Shown piece after piece: positions 20,870 through 28,936 of a DNA stretch of 64,000 bases; within the stretch, counting starts at the first letter, position 1; every line of letters begins with the position of its first letter. A program made the position numbers and the translations under genes. The DNA is from Unio delphinus. Its lineage: Eukaryota > Mollusca > Bivalvia > Unionida > Unionidae. The DNA is taken from positions 16,197,501-16,261,500 of the forward strand of contig JAQISU010000155.1 of NCBI GenBank assembly GCA_029339505.1, in the 5' to 3' direction. The notes below the pieces were generated by a model that worked only from the letters and a program-made list of their open reading frames with translations, did no database searches and was not told where the DNA came from.

Positions 20870-21892
20870 AGTGTTTTGCAATTGAAAAATAGTTTGCGAT
20901 TTCAAATAATGGTCAATGAAGCATTAACAACCCGATTGGCTCGTGAACGACTGGATGCAATTAAGAAATTTATACCAATTCGCGACTCTGTAAGAAATAA
21001 ACTGCAACAACGACAGAGTTTACAAACTGATTTTGCTCTGGGGTCTGAAGAATTGTTTAAACCAGTAACCACAGCAACGAAGGGGGTAGAGCGTGCTTTA
21101 CTGGGAGATGGTCCCGAGACGGGAAAATCTGTTATTGGTGAACTTGAAAAAATAGCAGCGAAAACTGAACAAACTGAAAAAACTGATCCGAAAAAAACGA
21201 CTGTTTCTCTGTTGAATAAAGTTACTGATCATGCTAAAATATTAATAAAAAAACCTAGTTTATTGAAATCAAAGGATTATCAAGCCTTTGGTAATTTTGC
21301 TGCTCAAAGTTATAATTCAAAAAAAGATTTTTTAAAGGACGAGTATAAGAATGATAGAATATCAAGTAATGATTGGTTCGATAATTTGTATAAACTAAAT
21401 AAAGGGATTGGTCGTTTGAATAAGGATGAGATAGGATACAAGGAATTTCAAAGGGGAATTAGTAATTATAAAAGAGAACAAATAGAAGAACGACAACGAG
21501 AAATAGAAGAACGGCAAGAACTAAAACGTCAAACACCAACACGTAGACAAACAAGAAGACAAAAAAAACAACAACTACCACCTGATGATGATGATGATGA
21601 TGATTATTTACAAGAAACGGATGTAGAAAAACTAGATGAAGCAGCTGGTTATAGCGGAAGTGGACTGCAAGATTCCAGTGGACCCCAAAGTGTGGTATGT
21701 CCTGATAGTGTTATCAATGATATATCACGATTAGATGTTCTTGTAGGAGGGTTCCGAGCTGGAAATAATTCACCGGAAATAATTAATGAAGCAGCTGATA
21801 TCTGTAGACGGTTATTTGCCGGCGGTATCATGGATATCAAAACCTATCGAGATTTCATTGACGAGTTAGCAAATGGGTATCATAGTGATTAA
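20864..21892 (+). CDS. orf342, conserved Polinton virion-block protein
   Basis: 342 residues from ATG 20864. Residues 1-80 are helical and charged. Residues 200-245 hold a long Glu/Arg/Gln-rich segment (probable coiled coil or tether) and a run of seven Asp. The C-terminal 70 residues contain LDVLVGGFRAGNNSPEIINE and a following helix. From memory this AGNNS plus helix signature ends a protein found in many animal Polintons next to the capsid genes, possibly a scaffold or minor capsid protein. This is unverified. Fragments of the homologue are at 42185-43239 (minus). First gene of the rightward virion block. Confidence 0.75.
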   Translation: MSSVLQLKNSLRFQIMVNEALTTRLARERLDAIKKFIPIRDSVRNKLQQRQSLQTDFALGSEELFKPVTTATKGVERALLGDGPETGKSVIGELEKIAAKTEQTEKTDPKKTTVSLLNKVTDHAKILIKKPSLLKSKDYQAFGNFAAQSYNSKKDFLKDEYKNDRISSNDWFDNLYKLNKGIGRLNKDEIGYKEFQRGISNYKREQIEERQREIEERQELKRQTPTRRQTRRQKKQQLPPDDDDDDDYLQETDVEKLDEAAGYSGSGLQDSSGPQSVVCPDSVINDISRLDVLVGGFRAGNNSPEIINEAADICRRLFAGGIMDIKTYRDFIDELANGYHSD

Positions 21893-21925
21893 ATAACAAT
21901 TGAAAACACTATTGTTTTTATAATA

Positions 21926-22357
21926 ATGATCGTACACTACAATCATGATAAACCAACCCCCGTCTATGTAGTTAATTCACGGTTTCCAGTTTATAAGGCA
22001 TACTATGGAGATGGCCTCGGCAATACCATTTTAGGATTCTTTTCAAGAATGGCTCCAAAAGTGATGCCGTTAGCTAAACAGTTATCAATGAAAGCCATTG
22101 ATGTTATTCGTGATAAGGGTATTAGTACTGTTGGAAATCTTGCCGGGAAAGCGTTTTCAACTGCGAAGGACAAAATAACATCATTAGTGAAGCGAAAAAA
22201 GAAACCGTTACCGTCTACAGAAGAAATGCCTGCAAGTGTTAGTAAAATTATAAATAACGCAGTAGATGAAAAACTAGCGTCGATGGTAAATCAAGGGGAC
22301 CAAAGCAATATTGCAAACATAATAGCAGGAAGTGGCCTTAAAAAACTACGTCGATGA
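21926..22357 (+). CDS. pVI/pX-like basic minor virion protein
   Basis: 143 residues. It starts MIVHYNHDKP; a glycine pair in YGDGLGNTILGFF looks like an adenain cleavage context, followed by an amphipathic helix and a basic patch KRKKKPLP. The layout (short propeptide, amphipathic helix, basic tail) resembles adenovirus pVI or pX, which are processed by the viral protease and act in membrane lysis or genome condensation. The same gene is at 41734-42171 and in the 1.4-kb remnant, always directly before the capsid. An ATAATG start preceded by TTTTTATA is used. Confidence 0.7.
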   Translation: MIVHYNHDKPTPVYVVNSRFPVYKAYYGDGLGNTILGFFSRMAPKVMPLAKQLSMKAIDVIRDKGISTVGNLAGKAFSTAKDKITSLVKRKKKPLPSTEEMPASVSKIINNAVDEKLASMVNQGDQSNIANIIAGSGLKKLRR

Positions 22358-22429
22358 AATCCTATGGATTTTCACGCTAGCGTTTTTCACGATGAAAATC
22401 ACGATTTAGACTCTGATAAATAGAATAAA

Positions 22430-23841
22430 ATGTTCAAAAAATCACATGATCCGGCGGTTGATATAGACGCCCCAGTTGGCAAGAATGATTCTGTACGCGA
22501 TTATCAATATTACGCCTATCATGCCATAAACTCAAATAGTCGAGCAAGAATTGATCTTCAAGTCCATGATACCAGTAAATACTTTTTACCCTGTGAAGCA
22601 TTTATTGAAGTAGAAGGAGAAATTGTAACAGCTGCTGATACTACTGCTGTACCAGCACCGTATCCAGCTGGTACTCAAGTCGGTTTTGTCAATAATGGTA
22701 TTATGGCGCTATTTGAGAGTGCTAGATATCTCATTGATGGAAAAGAAATTGAGTCCATAGATCGCGATGTTGATGTGGCTACAACAATAATCGGGTTAGC
22801 GAGATATTCTGATGATTATACAAGATCAGCAGGACCCTCTATGATGTTTGCAAAAGATGGTAAGAATACCGCTGGAGGAAATCCATTTGTTGTAAGACGA
22901 CCAAAAAACGTGATAATAGTGATGCTGATGTCGAGAATATGATTATAAACAACGACGTTAATTTCAATCTAGGAGCTGCAACACGAAACTCAATGTTGCA
23001 AGGAGAGCGTAAATCATTTTCATGCGCGATTCCACTGCATCACATATTTGGATTCTGTAGAAACGTCAGAAAAGTTATCTACGGGGCGAAGCATACAGTA
23101 TCGCTTGTACGAAAGGGTGATGATAACGACGCAATTTGGAGGATTGCAGCAGATGCTGCAGCCCCCAATGCTGATGCCGGTAGAGTCGATTTAACAAAAA
23201 TATCATTGTGGATGCCAGTGTTGACTCCAGCAATCACCGCAGAAGGACGATTACTATCATTTATGGACCAAGGAGGAAAATCATTACTAAGTTGGCTAAC
23301 CGTGAGTACAGATGTGAAACAATCAAATATCAACGGGTTACTCACTTGGAACCTAGCATCAAAACAAGGCGTTTCTGCGCCACGTCATATATTTATTGCA
23401 TTACAGGATAACGCACGAGTTGGTAATCAAGAACGAAGTCATATGATATTTGATCAATTAGGTGTGAAAGACGTCTCACTGAGAATAAACGGCCAGCAGG
23501 AACCATCTGAGGATATACAACTTAATTACACAGAAAATCATATTGCACGAGTTTATCATCGTCTGTTGTCATTTATGGCACGCGATCAAAATGTGGATAC
23601 TGGTTTGCAAATATCACAATATGATTTTAAAAATCTGTATCCGATCTATTACTTCTCACTGGAACATCTCGATTTGATGAGACAATCCGTCGTTGATATA
23701 CACTTTAGAGCTAATGTGACTCGTGGTGCTGCTATTGCTGATTATAGAGCGGTTGCTGTCATTCTCAGTGATAAATCAATGCTACTCGAAGGTGTTGGTG
23801 GAAGAATGAGAGTGGTAGATGCCCCAGTGGAAAATCTTTGA
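22430..23841 (+). CDS. Major capsid protein (hexon-like), frame change at an A-run
   Basis: The first frame runs 22430-22942 and the second frame is open to 23841. Together they give about 470 residues, a normal size for a double jelly-roll capsid protein. The N-terminus (DSVRDYQYYAYHAINSNSRA) and C-terminus (FKNLYPIYYFSLEH, DYRAVAVILSDK) resemble metazoan proteins annotated F54H12.2-like, which are Polinton capsids. The change of frame lies at 22903-22909, where CCA AAA AAC is a canonical A_AAA_AAC slippery heptamer. A -1 slip leads exactly into the downstream frame. A one-base deletion or a sequencing error would look the same. The older copy is truncated before this point and cannot decide. 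Confidence 0.85.
22903..22909 (+). promoter_or_regulatory. Candidate -1 ribosomal frameshift site A_AAA_AAC
   Basis: The heptamer sits in the zero frame of the capsid gene with codons CCA AAA AAC. The -1 frame then continues through CGT GAT AAT AGT to the end of the capsid. I see only a weak GTCG/CGAC pairing downstream, not a convincing pseudoknot. Coincidence with an indel is quite possible. Confidence 0.35.
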
Positions 23842-23890
23842 ACGATTTTTCTCGATTTTTCATTGAATTAGAATCAATCAATTATATATA

Positions 23891-24301
23891 ATGTCATATA
23901 GTGTTATTAGTGTTACGTTAACTCCTGGTCAAATCAAAAAATTGCAATCAGAATCGGCTAAAAAATGTGGAACCACAATCACGTTGAAACCTAATCAAAT
24001 GACTGGTGGTGAAAATAAATTATCGCTGACAACTCGTCAGGTGAAACATTTCAATGATGCTTTCAAGGATAAAAAAGGGGTTCAGATTACTCTCTCTGCG
24101 GCTGCTATCAAAAATATGATGAAAACAGGCGGTATATTTCCATTGTTAGCTGCAATACCAGCATTGATTGCAGCAGCAGCCCCAGCGGTGGCTAAAGCAG
24201 CGGCGTTAGGAGCCGTTGGTACTGCAGCAGGAATGGCGTTGAAAAAGGCAGCTGGACAAGGATATAAAAAAAGAGACGATCCGTTCAAGGATTGGGTCTA
24301 A
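23891..24301 (+). CDS. Minor capsid protein with hydrophobic segment
   Basis: 136 residues in the uninterrupted frame. The N-terminal two thirds have two similar halves with TLTPGQIKKLQ and TTRQVKHFNDAF. Residues 83-120 are an Ala/Gly-rich hydrophobic stretch (IFPLLAAIPALIAAAAPAVA) able to insert in a membrane. At the A7 run 24266-24272 a -1 change would replace the last seven or so residues with a repeated Gly-rich tail (LRLPGTPYSWYSG twice) that ends at 24427. I suspect that tail is the original C-terminus. It lies between the capsid and the protease. Proteins of this kind are seen in adintoviruses; function inferred as membrane-active minor virion protein. Confidence 0.7.
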   Translation: MSYSVISVTLTPGQIKKLQSESAKKCGTTITLKPNQMTGGENKLSLTTRQVKHFNDAFKDKKGVQITLSAAAIKNMMKTGGIFPLLAAIPALIAAAAPAVAKAAALGAVGTAAGMALKKAAGQGYKKRDDPFKDWV

Positions 24302-24420
24302 GACTACCAGGAACCCCGTATTCGTGGTACAGCGGAAAAGGTCTAAGACTACCAGGGACCCCGTATTCATGGTACAGCGGGAGATCCGTTCAGGGATCAG
24401 GCCTGAGACTACCAGGAACG
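24295..24420. repeat. Tandem repeat, 45-bp unit, between minor capsid and protease
   Basis: GGTCTAAGACTACCAGG at 24295 and 24340, each followed by ACCCCGTATTC.TGGTACAGCGG, plus a partial third unit at 24389. GATCCGTTCA.GGAT also occurs twice. In one frame it encodes LRLPGTPYSWYSG repeats. Confidence 0.9.
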
Positions 24421-24455
24421 GTTTATTAATTCAGAAATCTTCAATTTCCGAACCT

Positions 24456-24902
24456 ATGGTTCCCATGTCCAATTTTGATTTAATGGATGCTGCTAAAAAA
24501 CTAGTGATTAAAAATTTCAGAGGTGTTTTTATGAAAGATCAATTACCACATCAACCAAACAAAACTGAAACAGGTATTATTAATCTCGATAACAGCACCG
24601 GACCTGGAACTCACTGGGTTGCATACGCTATTGATCCACGTGGGATTGTCTATTTTGATTCAAATGGATTAGCCCCACCAAAAGAGTTTATGCGGTATAT
24701 AAAAACCCTTCCAATGAAGACTTGGTATTCTACGCTACCAACACAACAAATCAATGACCCACCAATATGCGGCAGTGAAGTATTAAATGTCCTTGACGCT
24801 ATTTCTAACTCCTTGGGTAACCCAAGGGGAAAACCACCTCATATTGTCGTTAATGACTACACTAGTAATCGCTTTTTAGAGAGAGAAAGAGTTTTACAAT
24901 AA
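24456..24902 (+). CDS. Adenain-like cysteine protease
   Basis: 148 residues from ATG 24456 (MVPMSNFDL). Upstream in-frame GTG codons lie in a repeat and are unlikely starts. Catalytic triad in adenain order: His in GTHWVAYAID, Asp in VYFDSNGL, Cys in PPICGSEVL with the oxyanion Gln in the preceding TQQINDP. Length is somewhat below adenovirus protease (about 200). It matures pVI/pX-like and other virion precursors inside the particle. It sits among the virion genes, as usual in Polintons. Frame intact. Confidence 0.92.
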   Translation: MVPMSNFDLMDAAKKLVIKNFRGVFMKDQLPHQPNKTETGIINLDNSTGPGTHWVAYAIDPRGIVYFDSNGLAPPKEFMRYIKTLPMKTWYSTLPTQQINDPPICGSEVLNVLDAISNSLGNPRGKPPHIVVNDYTSNRFLERERVLQ

Positions 24903-24903
24903 C

Positions 24904-25841
24904 ATGATTGATATTTGAGGAAGACCTCTGAAACCCAAACCCGATGATACTGCAACCCCTGATTCTATCAAGGATATAAAAAAAAAATTAAAGATGAAAT
25001 CGCTGAGACGTTGAACTTAACAAGTGTTGACCCGAATGAAATAGTTGTATTTCAAGACAAACAGGGTAAATTGAAATCCAGTAATATTTCTCTGGATGAT
25101 ATTTTGGTTAAACAACAAAACGCAATCGAGAACACCGTTGCGCTATTTTCCGATCAGGGTAAATTGAAAACCAGTAATATTTCTCTGGATGATATTTTAG
25201 TTAAACAACAAAACGCAATCGAGGATACTATCGCGTTATTTTCCGATCAGGGTAAACTCAAACCGGGTGTACTTTTTTCGACGATTACAGATCGATTTAA
25301 AACTCTCAACGATTCTGCGTTGGAACTAGAAACACTTCAATCTAAAACCGAAGAACACATAAAACAGTTTACCGCATTTCGTAGAAATACCATTGATAAA
25401 TTTATTGGAACCCCGTTAGATAAAATTGAAATAAAACTCCCTGATATTAAAAAATCCATCGATGAGACGAAAACTTCCATCGAAGACATCAAAGGTGATC
25501 TTTCGAGGATGATAACAGCCATTGAAAAAACAAAAATTCCTCATGAGAAAACCAACAACGTAGTATACACGATCCAACACGGATCATTGGAGTGGACACC
25601 TACAAACAACAAATTAGATATCACTGCAACCGTTAAGGGTATTTATCGATTAACACTAGTAACACCATTATCTCAATTTAATATTTCATCGTCCAGTTCA
25701 TCCGGGGTCAATAATACGATTTCAACGATCATCGACAAGAATACAACTGAAAAGTTTACAATCACATCTACTGATAAAAATTTGGTTAGGGTCTCAACGA
25801 CGTGGTATGTGGAATTCGTAGCTGATTTAAGTAAATCGTAA
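24904..25841 (+). pseudogene. Fibre-like trimeric coiled-coil protein, 5' end damaged
   Basis: The open part (about 24963-25841) has two 30-residue repeats (GKLKSSNISLDDILVKQQNA), a coiled-coil segment (about residues 95-180 of the open part) and a C-terminal beta-rich domain of about 90 residues, Ser/Thr-rich. This shaft-plus-head layout suggests an attachment fibre or tail-like trimer. An in-frame ATG at 24904 just after the protease stop would be the natural start, but codon five is TGA (24916-24918), and the A10 run at 24978-24987 then requires a -1 shift to enter the long frame. Thus two lesions separate start and body. A TTG start at 25011 is the only uninterrupted alternative. Confidence 0.6.
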
Positions 25842-25871
25842 TTGAAAACGATAGCGTATTTAAAATAAAAA

Positions 25872-26519
25872 ATGATTTCATCATCGCAATATCGCTATGA
25901 TCAGGTCAGAGAGTATCAAACTAGACTCAAAACCTTGTCTGAGGAGTATGCAATGAAAATTAAAAAATATCGCAGGAGAATTACCGCAATTGATGTTACT
26001 GTGTATTCAGTGAGTGGTGTAATCACCGGAGCCGGTATTATACTGTCTTCAGTGACAATGATGGCTCCGATAGCTGTTCCAATTTGCATTTCTGCGGCAA
26101 CAACAATCGCTGGAATTATTTCAATAATCACAAAAAAAATATCCTCATGCAGCCAACGGAAACTACAAGACTACATAATTCAATTTCATGTTGTGTCCAC
26201 TGCATACTCGCAATTATCCTCATTGATATCGTCATCGCTCGATGATACAATTATATCAGAGAGTGAGTTTTCAGCGATGGTAGATATATATGATTCTGCG
26301 ATGTCAAAATTAGAAGTACAAAAACATGAGTATAATAACAATGACAACACAGATGGAATTACTTCAACAAATAGTGGAGAACACAAACCCAGTACAAACA
26401 AGCATGATCTCAATAACCTCAACGAATCCAGAATTCAGTGTGAATTTCCCCTCTCCGGTCCCAGTGAAGGAGATAGCGCTAGCAAAATTACGAGTATACC
26501 ACAGTTGGCCAAATATTAG
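25872..26519 (+). CDS. orf215, two-segment membrane protein
   Basis: Residues 1-45 form a basic helix. Residues 46-95 are two hydrophobic helices separated by a short turn (SVSGVITGAGIILSSVTMMA and PIAVPICISAATTIAGIISI). Then comes a helical cytosolic part. The last 65 residues are polar, low-complexity and overlap the penton gene in another frame for 194 bp, so the original stop may have been earlier or the overlap is real. No family recognised. In other Polintons two-TM proteins of this size occur beside virion genes. ATG at 25872 follows an AT-rich leader. Confidence 0.6.
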   Translation: MISSSQYRYDQVREYQTRLKTLSEEYAMKIKKYRRRITAIDVTVYSVSGVITGAGIILSSVTMMAPIAVPICISAATTIAGIISIITKKISSCSQRKLQDYIIQFHVVSTAYSQLSSLISSSLDDTIISESEFSAMVDIYDSAMSKLEVQKHEYNNNDNTDGITSTNSGEHKPSTNKHDLNNLNESRIQCEFPLSGPSEGDSASKITSIPQLAKY

Positions 26520-27699
26520 GTCAAAATCGTTTGGTGGTCAACAACCCAATAATTCACTGGTATTTGCAAATAAGAATAAACCCGACGGAACTCCAGACTG
26601 GAATCTTGTTTCCATACCAACCGGATCATACCAAATTGAACAAATCAATGATGAATTCGCGCGTAGAATAAAATCGATTACTGGAAAAGAATAAAAAATA
26701 GCTATAACAGTTCATGTGCCGACACTATCATCTGCCATTGAAATAAGCACAGAAGGATACGTCGTAGATATCTATCAGAGTTCTATTAGAACCGTACTAG
26801 GATGGCCTGAATTACCACCCGGTGGAAAAACCGTTAAATTACCAGAACCACAAAAAACCGATTATATCACAGACAGGATAAAATCTGATAATCCAATAAA
26901 AAGCTATAGATATTATGATAAGTCGTATTTTTTCATTAGAGTAGAATATGATGAAAAAATAAAACTTATTCATCATCTTGCTAACCGGGATAAAATCACT
27001 GAAAATTTCACAGCTTTCAATAACGATATTTCGTTGTTGTTTATATCACTTAGATCCGGCACTCTCACCCGAGATGAATTTATCAGTGTCGTAGAAACAT
27101 GTAACAAAATCATCAATGACATGGAAACATTTCATTCACAAATTATTCAAGAGGTATTAGGTGACAGTAGTCCTAAAACAAGAGATTTATTTGCAATAGA
27201 CTATAAGATCCGCATAAGAGATATTCCAACATTCAAACTACCAGGATATAATCTCTTAGAACTACAAAAATCTCTCGATGATGCCATCGATGAAGGTTTC
27301 AAAGAAATCCATGATACGTGGAAAAAAATACCATCACAACCACAAACAACTATCCTGACCCATAATAATGACTCAGACGGTGGTGGCAGGCATATTGCTC
27401 CGTTCAATGTGAATATTTCAACGGTGATTGCGCTCAATTTAGTATGCGATGTGATCGAAGGAAGCTATCAAATAAATTTAGAACGATCAAATCAAGCTCA
27501 GCAGGGATATATTTTGTATTCATTTGCACCAACAGCTCCTCCAGGGTTTTTAATAATTGAGTCCCCGGTGAATCCAGTCTATATGCGATGTCATAATAAT
27601 TCACTAACCAGAATTAATTTCAAACTCACTGACCAGTCTAATAATCTGATTGATTTACAAGAGGAGGTTTTACAAATTAGTCTATTTGTAAAGTCGTAG
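26326..27699 (+). pseudogene. Penton (single jelly-roll vertex) protein with one stop codon
   Basis: One frame of 457 codons interrupted by TAA at 26692-26694; the frame continues on both sides, so this is a point change. The N-terminus (EFSVNFPSPVPVKEIALAKL and WPNI) and C-terminus (NVNISTVIALNLVCDVIEGS, APTAPPGFLIIESPVNPVYM, INFKLTDQSNNLIDLQEEVL) match the Polinton/adintovirus penton signature, where a C-terminal strand DQxGxLIDFxGE ends the jelly roll. It forms the pentameric vertices. Last gene of the element; its stop is 18 bp from the right inverted repeat. Confidence 0.85.
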
Positions 27700-27716
27700 T
27701 GATTTTCGTCGTAGTG

Positions 27717-28010
27717 ATTTACATGACCCTCGAACACGATATCGTATCGGACTGGATCAAATATTCGGTTAACCCATAGCAGCAGAAGGGGTGAGTGACA
27801 ACGACGTTGTAGTCCCTTTTTCCCAAAAAATCGATGGAGGATTTCATTAATTTCATTGATTTTTTCATATTTTTTTTTGGACCTAATCCATGAAACGATA
27901 TCAGATTCACACACACATTGGGGCCTGATGTCATTGGTTTCATTGTTTTTAAGCGTGATTTTAGTGAAAACTTGTCTAAAAATGTTGTCTGATTCGCCCC
28001 TTCTGCTGCT
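27717..28010. repeat. Right terminal inverted repeat, 294 bp
   Basis: Reverse complement of 13033-13326, ending CTTCTGCTGCT at 28010. It carries a second copy of the ATPase 3' end (HDPRTRYRIGLDQIFG plus stop) reading inward to outward, without the rest of the gene. Confidence 0.95.
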
Positions 28011-28085
28011 GGGTTCGAACCCACGATCTATCTATCGCATCCGAGACAGACGCTTTAACTACTAGGCCACCGGAGCAGTCCATGT
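28011..28085 (-). repeat. Right part of the interrupted SINE (tRNA-like head)
   Basis: On the minus strand: GGTGGCCTAGTAGTTAAAGCG (A box) with GGGTTCGAACCC (B box) about 45 bp later. The Polinton cut within the B box; GGGTT at 28011-28015 repeats 13028-13032. Not a functional tRNA gene, because no acceptor-stem pairing or anticodon stem is apparent. Confidence 0.8.
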
Positions 28086-28276
28086 AAACGTGTTAAAGGA
28101 ATTAGTGCAATTTTCTTTATACAGCACATACAGCACAACTTTTGCATACATGAGAAGGGCAATTACAAAACTATATAACTGATTGACCAACAAGATCTAT
28201 CTGTAAATCATCATGAATTTATGTCAGTAGTAAATTGTGGACTGTTATTATAATATAACAATGTCCCATTTATTCG

Positions 28277-28278
<2 letters not shown>

Positions 28279-28307
<29 letters not shown>

Positions 28308-28936
28308 TCTATGTATGTATGTATGTATGTATGTATGTATGTATGTATGTATGTGTGTGTGTGTGTGTATGTTTGTATGTATGTGTGCATGTGTGAATGT
28401 GTTTAAATAAATGGTTTTAAAAAAAACCGTTAAACACCATTTTGGGGTCTGTAGATCACCCATTTCAGTACAATTTGTTTGGGTGACAGTAGATTAAATA
28501 AATGTGTGTAAGAGTTTACAATAACACTTGTGTGCGTGCTTTGCTTTAGAGAAAACTTATTGTAATGGTTATATTAAAAACAGACCCCAAAATGATGTTT
28601 AGCGTTTTTTTTCTTAACATTTCGTTTTTTCTTGCTTTCTTACTTAAACTTACACACGTTTATTTAAAGCAAAAGCACGCACACAAATTGTACTGAAATA
28701 GGTAACAGTAGATTAGGCGATACTTTAGCCTGGAGTGTTTGAGAGATGGGCATAGATAGCTAACATTACTGGTAAATAAATACAAAACGTAGGACACCAT
28801 TTTGGGGTCTGTTATTTTTTGAGGTATGATAAGGACAACGTTAATAAAGACCAACACACATTACATATGAGAAATGGTCATTGTTTTCATTCATTCATTC
28901 ATTCATTCATTCATTCATTCATTCATTCATTCATTC
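28279..28936. repeat. Microsatellites and a foldback repeat cluster
   Basis: (TATG)n at 28279-28385 and (CATT)n at 28889-28936. Between them AAACACCATTTTGGGGTCTG (28432-28451) pairs with CAGACCCCAAAATGATGTTT (about 28581-28600), and the same phrase appears a third time at 28795. A second inverted pair uses TGTGTGCGTGCTTTGCTTTA and TAAAGCAAAAGCACGCACAC. This is a nested foldback, perhaps a MITE remnant. Confidence 0.7.

Larger units (their letters stand above)
13033..28010 (+). mobile_element. Polinton/Maverick (adintovirus-like) element, 14,978 bp
   Basis: Bounded by 294-bp terminal inverted repeats starting AGCAGCAGAAGGGG and flanked by GGGTT on both sides (5 bp; Polintons usually show 6). 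It encodes the set that defines the group: DDE integrase, family-B polymerase, packaging ATPase, adenain-like protease, major capsid, penton and minor virion proteins. Two gene blocks are visible: replication/integration/packaging at 13.3-20.5 kb and virion genes at 20.9-27.7 kb, with a hairpin-bearing gap between. The replicase is a fusion with an SF1 helicase, unlike the free polymerase of standard Mavericks. Several genes carry single-base lesions, so this copy is probably not autonomous as assembled. Confidence 0.93.

Noticed and set aside
28011..28085. tRNA gene on the minus strand
   Set aside because: A and B boxes are present, but no complete cloverleaf or anticodon stem is apparent and the sequence belongs to a dispersed SINE family.
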